A DNA stretch of 7,914 nucleotides from Bacillota bacterium (GTDB taxonomy: Bacteria; Bacillota_C; Negativicutes; Sporomusales; Sporomusaceae): the NCBI GenBank assembly GCA_023441125.1, contig JAEZQV010000404.1, positions 1 to 7,914 of the forward strand. Reading direction: 5' to 3'. The translations under genes and the position numbers were made by a program. The notes under the pieces are model-generated. The model saw nothing but the letters and a program-made list of their open reading frames with translations, made no database searches and was not told the DNA's origin. Below, piece by piece: positions 6,961 through 7,914 of this stretch (its first letter is position 1; each line of letters starts with the position of its first letter).

Positions 6961-6992
6961 TATTTGCTATAAAAGCCAAAATCCCTGCTCCT
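6961..6992 (-). promoter_or_regulatory. Leader element upstream of polA (AGCAGGGATTTTGG ... GCAAATA)
   Basis: On the minus strand this stretch reads AGGAGCAGGGATTTTGG, then CTTTTATA, then GCAAATA, in an otherwise AT-rich leader. From memory it resembles a short motif (GCAGG, ATTTT, then about ten bases, then CGAATA) found ahead of many genes in Peptococcaceae and Negativicutes. This is a recollection, not a search result. It includes an AGGAG string but no start codon or open frame of note follows it before polA. Its function is unknown. Confidence 0.3.
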
Positions 6993-7036
6993 ATTTTCTT
7001 AAATACTTGCCAAGCTTATGTAATAGTTTTTAAAAT

Positions 7037-7064
7037 ATAGTAAACGCAAAGCTAATAGCGGCAA
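7037..7064 (-). promoter_or_regulatory. Possible promoter of the polA operon (weak)
   Basis: On the minus strand TTGCCG (7064-7059) and TACTAT (7042-7037) are 16 bases apart, a 4 of 6 match for each box. Transcription would begin about 120 bases before the polA GTG. Other AT-rich pairings in the leader are about as good, so this is only the best candidate. Its -35 box lies inside the 7047-7106 palindrome. Confidence 0.25.
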
Positions 7065-7106
7065 AAGCCGGGAGTTGCCTTACCTGCCGGCGTGCTACTT
7101 GCTTTG
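7047..7106. repeat. Imperfect palindrome between the stalk-protein gene and polA
   Basis: CAAAGC (7047-7052) pairs with GCTTTG (7101-7106). After a 4-by-4 internal loop AGC (7057-7059) pairs with GCT (7094-7096). The middle contains competing short stems: GGCAA/TTGCC and GCCGG/CCGGC on the minus strand. No T run follows closely on either strand apart from the A/T-rich leader of polA. It may be an RNA structure in a read-through transcript, a remnant of an intergenic repeat, or an element in the polA leader if transcription begins upstream of it. Confidence 0.4.
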
Positions 7107-7110
7107 GGGT

Positions 7111-7195
7111 AAAAAAACAGACTGCTGCCATTGTATTCGCGCTGTGCCGCGGACATTGCTTTTGTCCGTCCGGCGAAGCGAATACCGGCAGCAAT
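7111..7195 (-). terminator. Long intrinsic terminator after the stalk-protein gene
   Basis: Twelve bases after the TGA stop the minus-strand transcript can fold into a 75-base hairpin (7195-7121) followed by CTG and then seven T (7117-7111). The stems in order from the base are ATTGCTGCC/GGCAGCAGT, GTATT/AATAC, CGCT/AGCG, GCCG/CGGC and CGGACA/TGTCCG, about 28 pairs with small bulges and a 7-base loop. One pair at the base is G-U only in the minus-strand RNA and is a mismatch on the plus strand, which supports the direction. It should insulate the stalk-protein gene from polA. It is longer than a usual terminator. Confidence 0.85.
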
Positions 7196-7206
7196 CCTAC
7201 CTTGTC

Positions 7207-7914
7207 TCAGGAAGTAAGCTCCAGCGTCTTGGCTTCCTCGTTCCAATACACATAGACATCAAAATACTGATTTATATCGGTTATTTTAATATATGGATTT
7301 TTACCGATCACGCCAACCGGTACTTTTACACTTTTCCCTTTATCCAGCAGCGTCAGGGTTTGTGTTGCTTCATTCCAAGTCACTTTTCGCTCCAGGGCGT
7401 CAGTCAGTGACCAAACCGATACAGCCAATATTCCCTGGAGTTTATTTATTTCAAGATATATCGGTTTTTCATTTAAAAAAGCAGCTAATGTGCTAAAGGC
7501 CAAACGATTTTCAGCGGCTTTCCAATTTTGTTCAGCTATAAATATCTGGCTGGCATCCGCTAGCGACACATAGACGACACCGTTACTGACTATACCAGGC
7601 ACACTGGCAGCGCCATAGCAGACAGTCCTTGTTTTATCATCCCAGACGATTTTCTGCTTTAATGCCTGAGCAACCGCCAAGACCGGAATATATTGCACAT
7701 TCCTGACCAGCAGTCCGCTTTCACCCAGCAGTGCGCCGTTAACGGAAATTTTAAACTGACTGGCAAGTGCAATCTGGCGGTCACCGGGCTCATTAAGCAG
7801 CTTTTGCAAAAACTCGTCGCCAATCAGCGCGTTTATACGAAAAGCAGTCAGCCGCTTTCTTATATCCGCAATTGTTATGTTGCCATACCCATAAATATCG
7901 GGATAAACGGACAG
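7207..7914 (-). CDS. Stalk-domain (copper amine oxidase N-like) protein, 3' part; start outside the window
   Basis: The frame is open from the window edge to the TGA at 7207, giving 235 visible residues; the gene begins beyond 7914. A TTG at 7809 could be read as a start, but the frame continues unbroken upstream and no start is needed there. From about residue 50 the protein has three copies of a beta-rich unit that ends in a hydrophobic-x-W-x-x-x-x-x-T/K-T pattern: IVWDDKTRTV, VTWNEATQTL and VYWNEEAKTL, each preceded by a Y-I/V-P/K or similar strand as in the CuAO N (stalk) domain. That domain occurs in many surface or exported proteins of Firmicutes and does not imply amine oxidase activity. 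The first 35 visible residues (with NITIADIRKRL) belong to another segment that I do not recognise. No signal peptide is visible because the start is missing. Location outside the membrane is inferred. A strong terminator follows, so it is the last gene of its own unit. Confidence 0.75.
   Translation of the reverse strand: MSVYPDIYGYGNITIADIRKRLTAFRINALIGDEFLQKLLNEPGDRQIALASQFKISVNGALLGESGLLVRNVQYIPVLAVAQALKQKIVWDDKTRTVCYGAASVPGIVSNGVVYVSLADASQIFIAEQNWKAAENRLAFSTLAAFLNEKPIYLEINKLQGILAVSVWSLTDALERKVTWNEATQTLTLLDKGKSVKVPVGVIGKNPYIKITDINQYFDVYVYWNEEAKTLELTS

Noticed and set aside
7045..7080. Plus-strand string CGCAAAGCTA followed by AGCCGGGAGTTGCC, like parts of a c-di-GMP type I riboswitch
   Set aside because: The required GGCAAACC strand and GAAA-type hairpin are missing upstream, the distance between the two strings is too short, and no plus-strand gene follows; it would run antisense into the stalk-protein gene.
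7807..7809. TTG at 7809 as the start of the stalk-domain protein
   Set aside because: The frame is open upstream to the window edge with plausible protein sequence, and no ribosome site precedes this TTG.

Overview
All seven recognisable genes and gene sets lie on the minus strand, so the window reads right to left. The content is ordinary bacterial housekeeping. The best guess for the source is a Gram-positive-lineage anaerobe of the Negativicutes (Sporomusa/Pelosinus-like). This rests on the gene order polA-mutM-coaE-lytic transglycosylase, the Firmicutes-type PolA with a worn-out proofreading domain, the GTG and TTG starts behind strong GGAG-type ribosome sites, the CCA-encoding tRNAs, and a stalk-domain (copper amine oxidase N-like) protein next door. 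The assignment is inference, not proof.

Layout from right to left. At 7914-7207 is the 3' part of a gene for a stalk-domain protein; its start is outside the window. It is followed at once by a long, strong hairpin terminator (7195-7111). The 288-base gap 7206-6919 also holds a second imperfect palindrome (7106-7047) and the leader of the next operon. From 6918 to 511 runs a compact run of five genes: polA (DNA polymerase I), mutM/fpg (formamidopyrimidine-DNA glycosylase), coaE (dephospho-CoA kinase), a membrane-anchored Slt-type lytic transglycosylase, and a family 5 peptide-type substrate-binding lipoprotein. Gaps are 14, 15, 62 and 32 bases, each gene has its own ribosome site, and no terminator is seen between them, so one operon is likely.

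Left of the operon are two identical tRNA-Leu(CAG) genes (433-348 and 131-46), 302 bases apart, each with its own good sigma-A type promoter. No clear terminator separates the end of the operon from the first tRNA.

Functionally, PolA and MutM form a base-excision and gap-filling repair pair. CoaE makes the last step of coenzyme A synthesis. The transglycosylase and lipoprotein act at the cell envelope; the lipoprotein has no permease or ATPase partner here. I found no mobile element, CRISPR array, prophage or defence system, and no convincing new system. The points most worth a second look are the two structured elements before polA, the palindrome over the tRNA promoter, the dispersed-repeat-like sequence between the tRNAs, and the orphan binding protein at the end of a repair operon.
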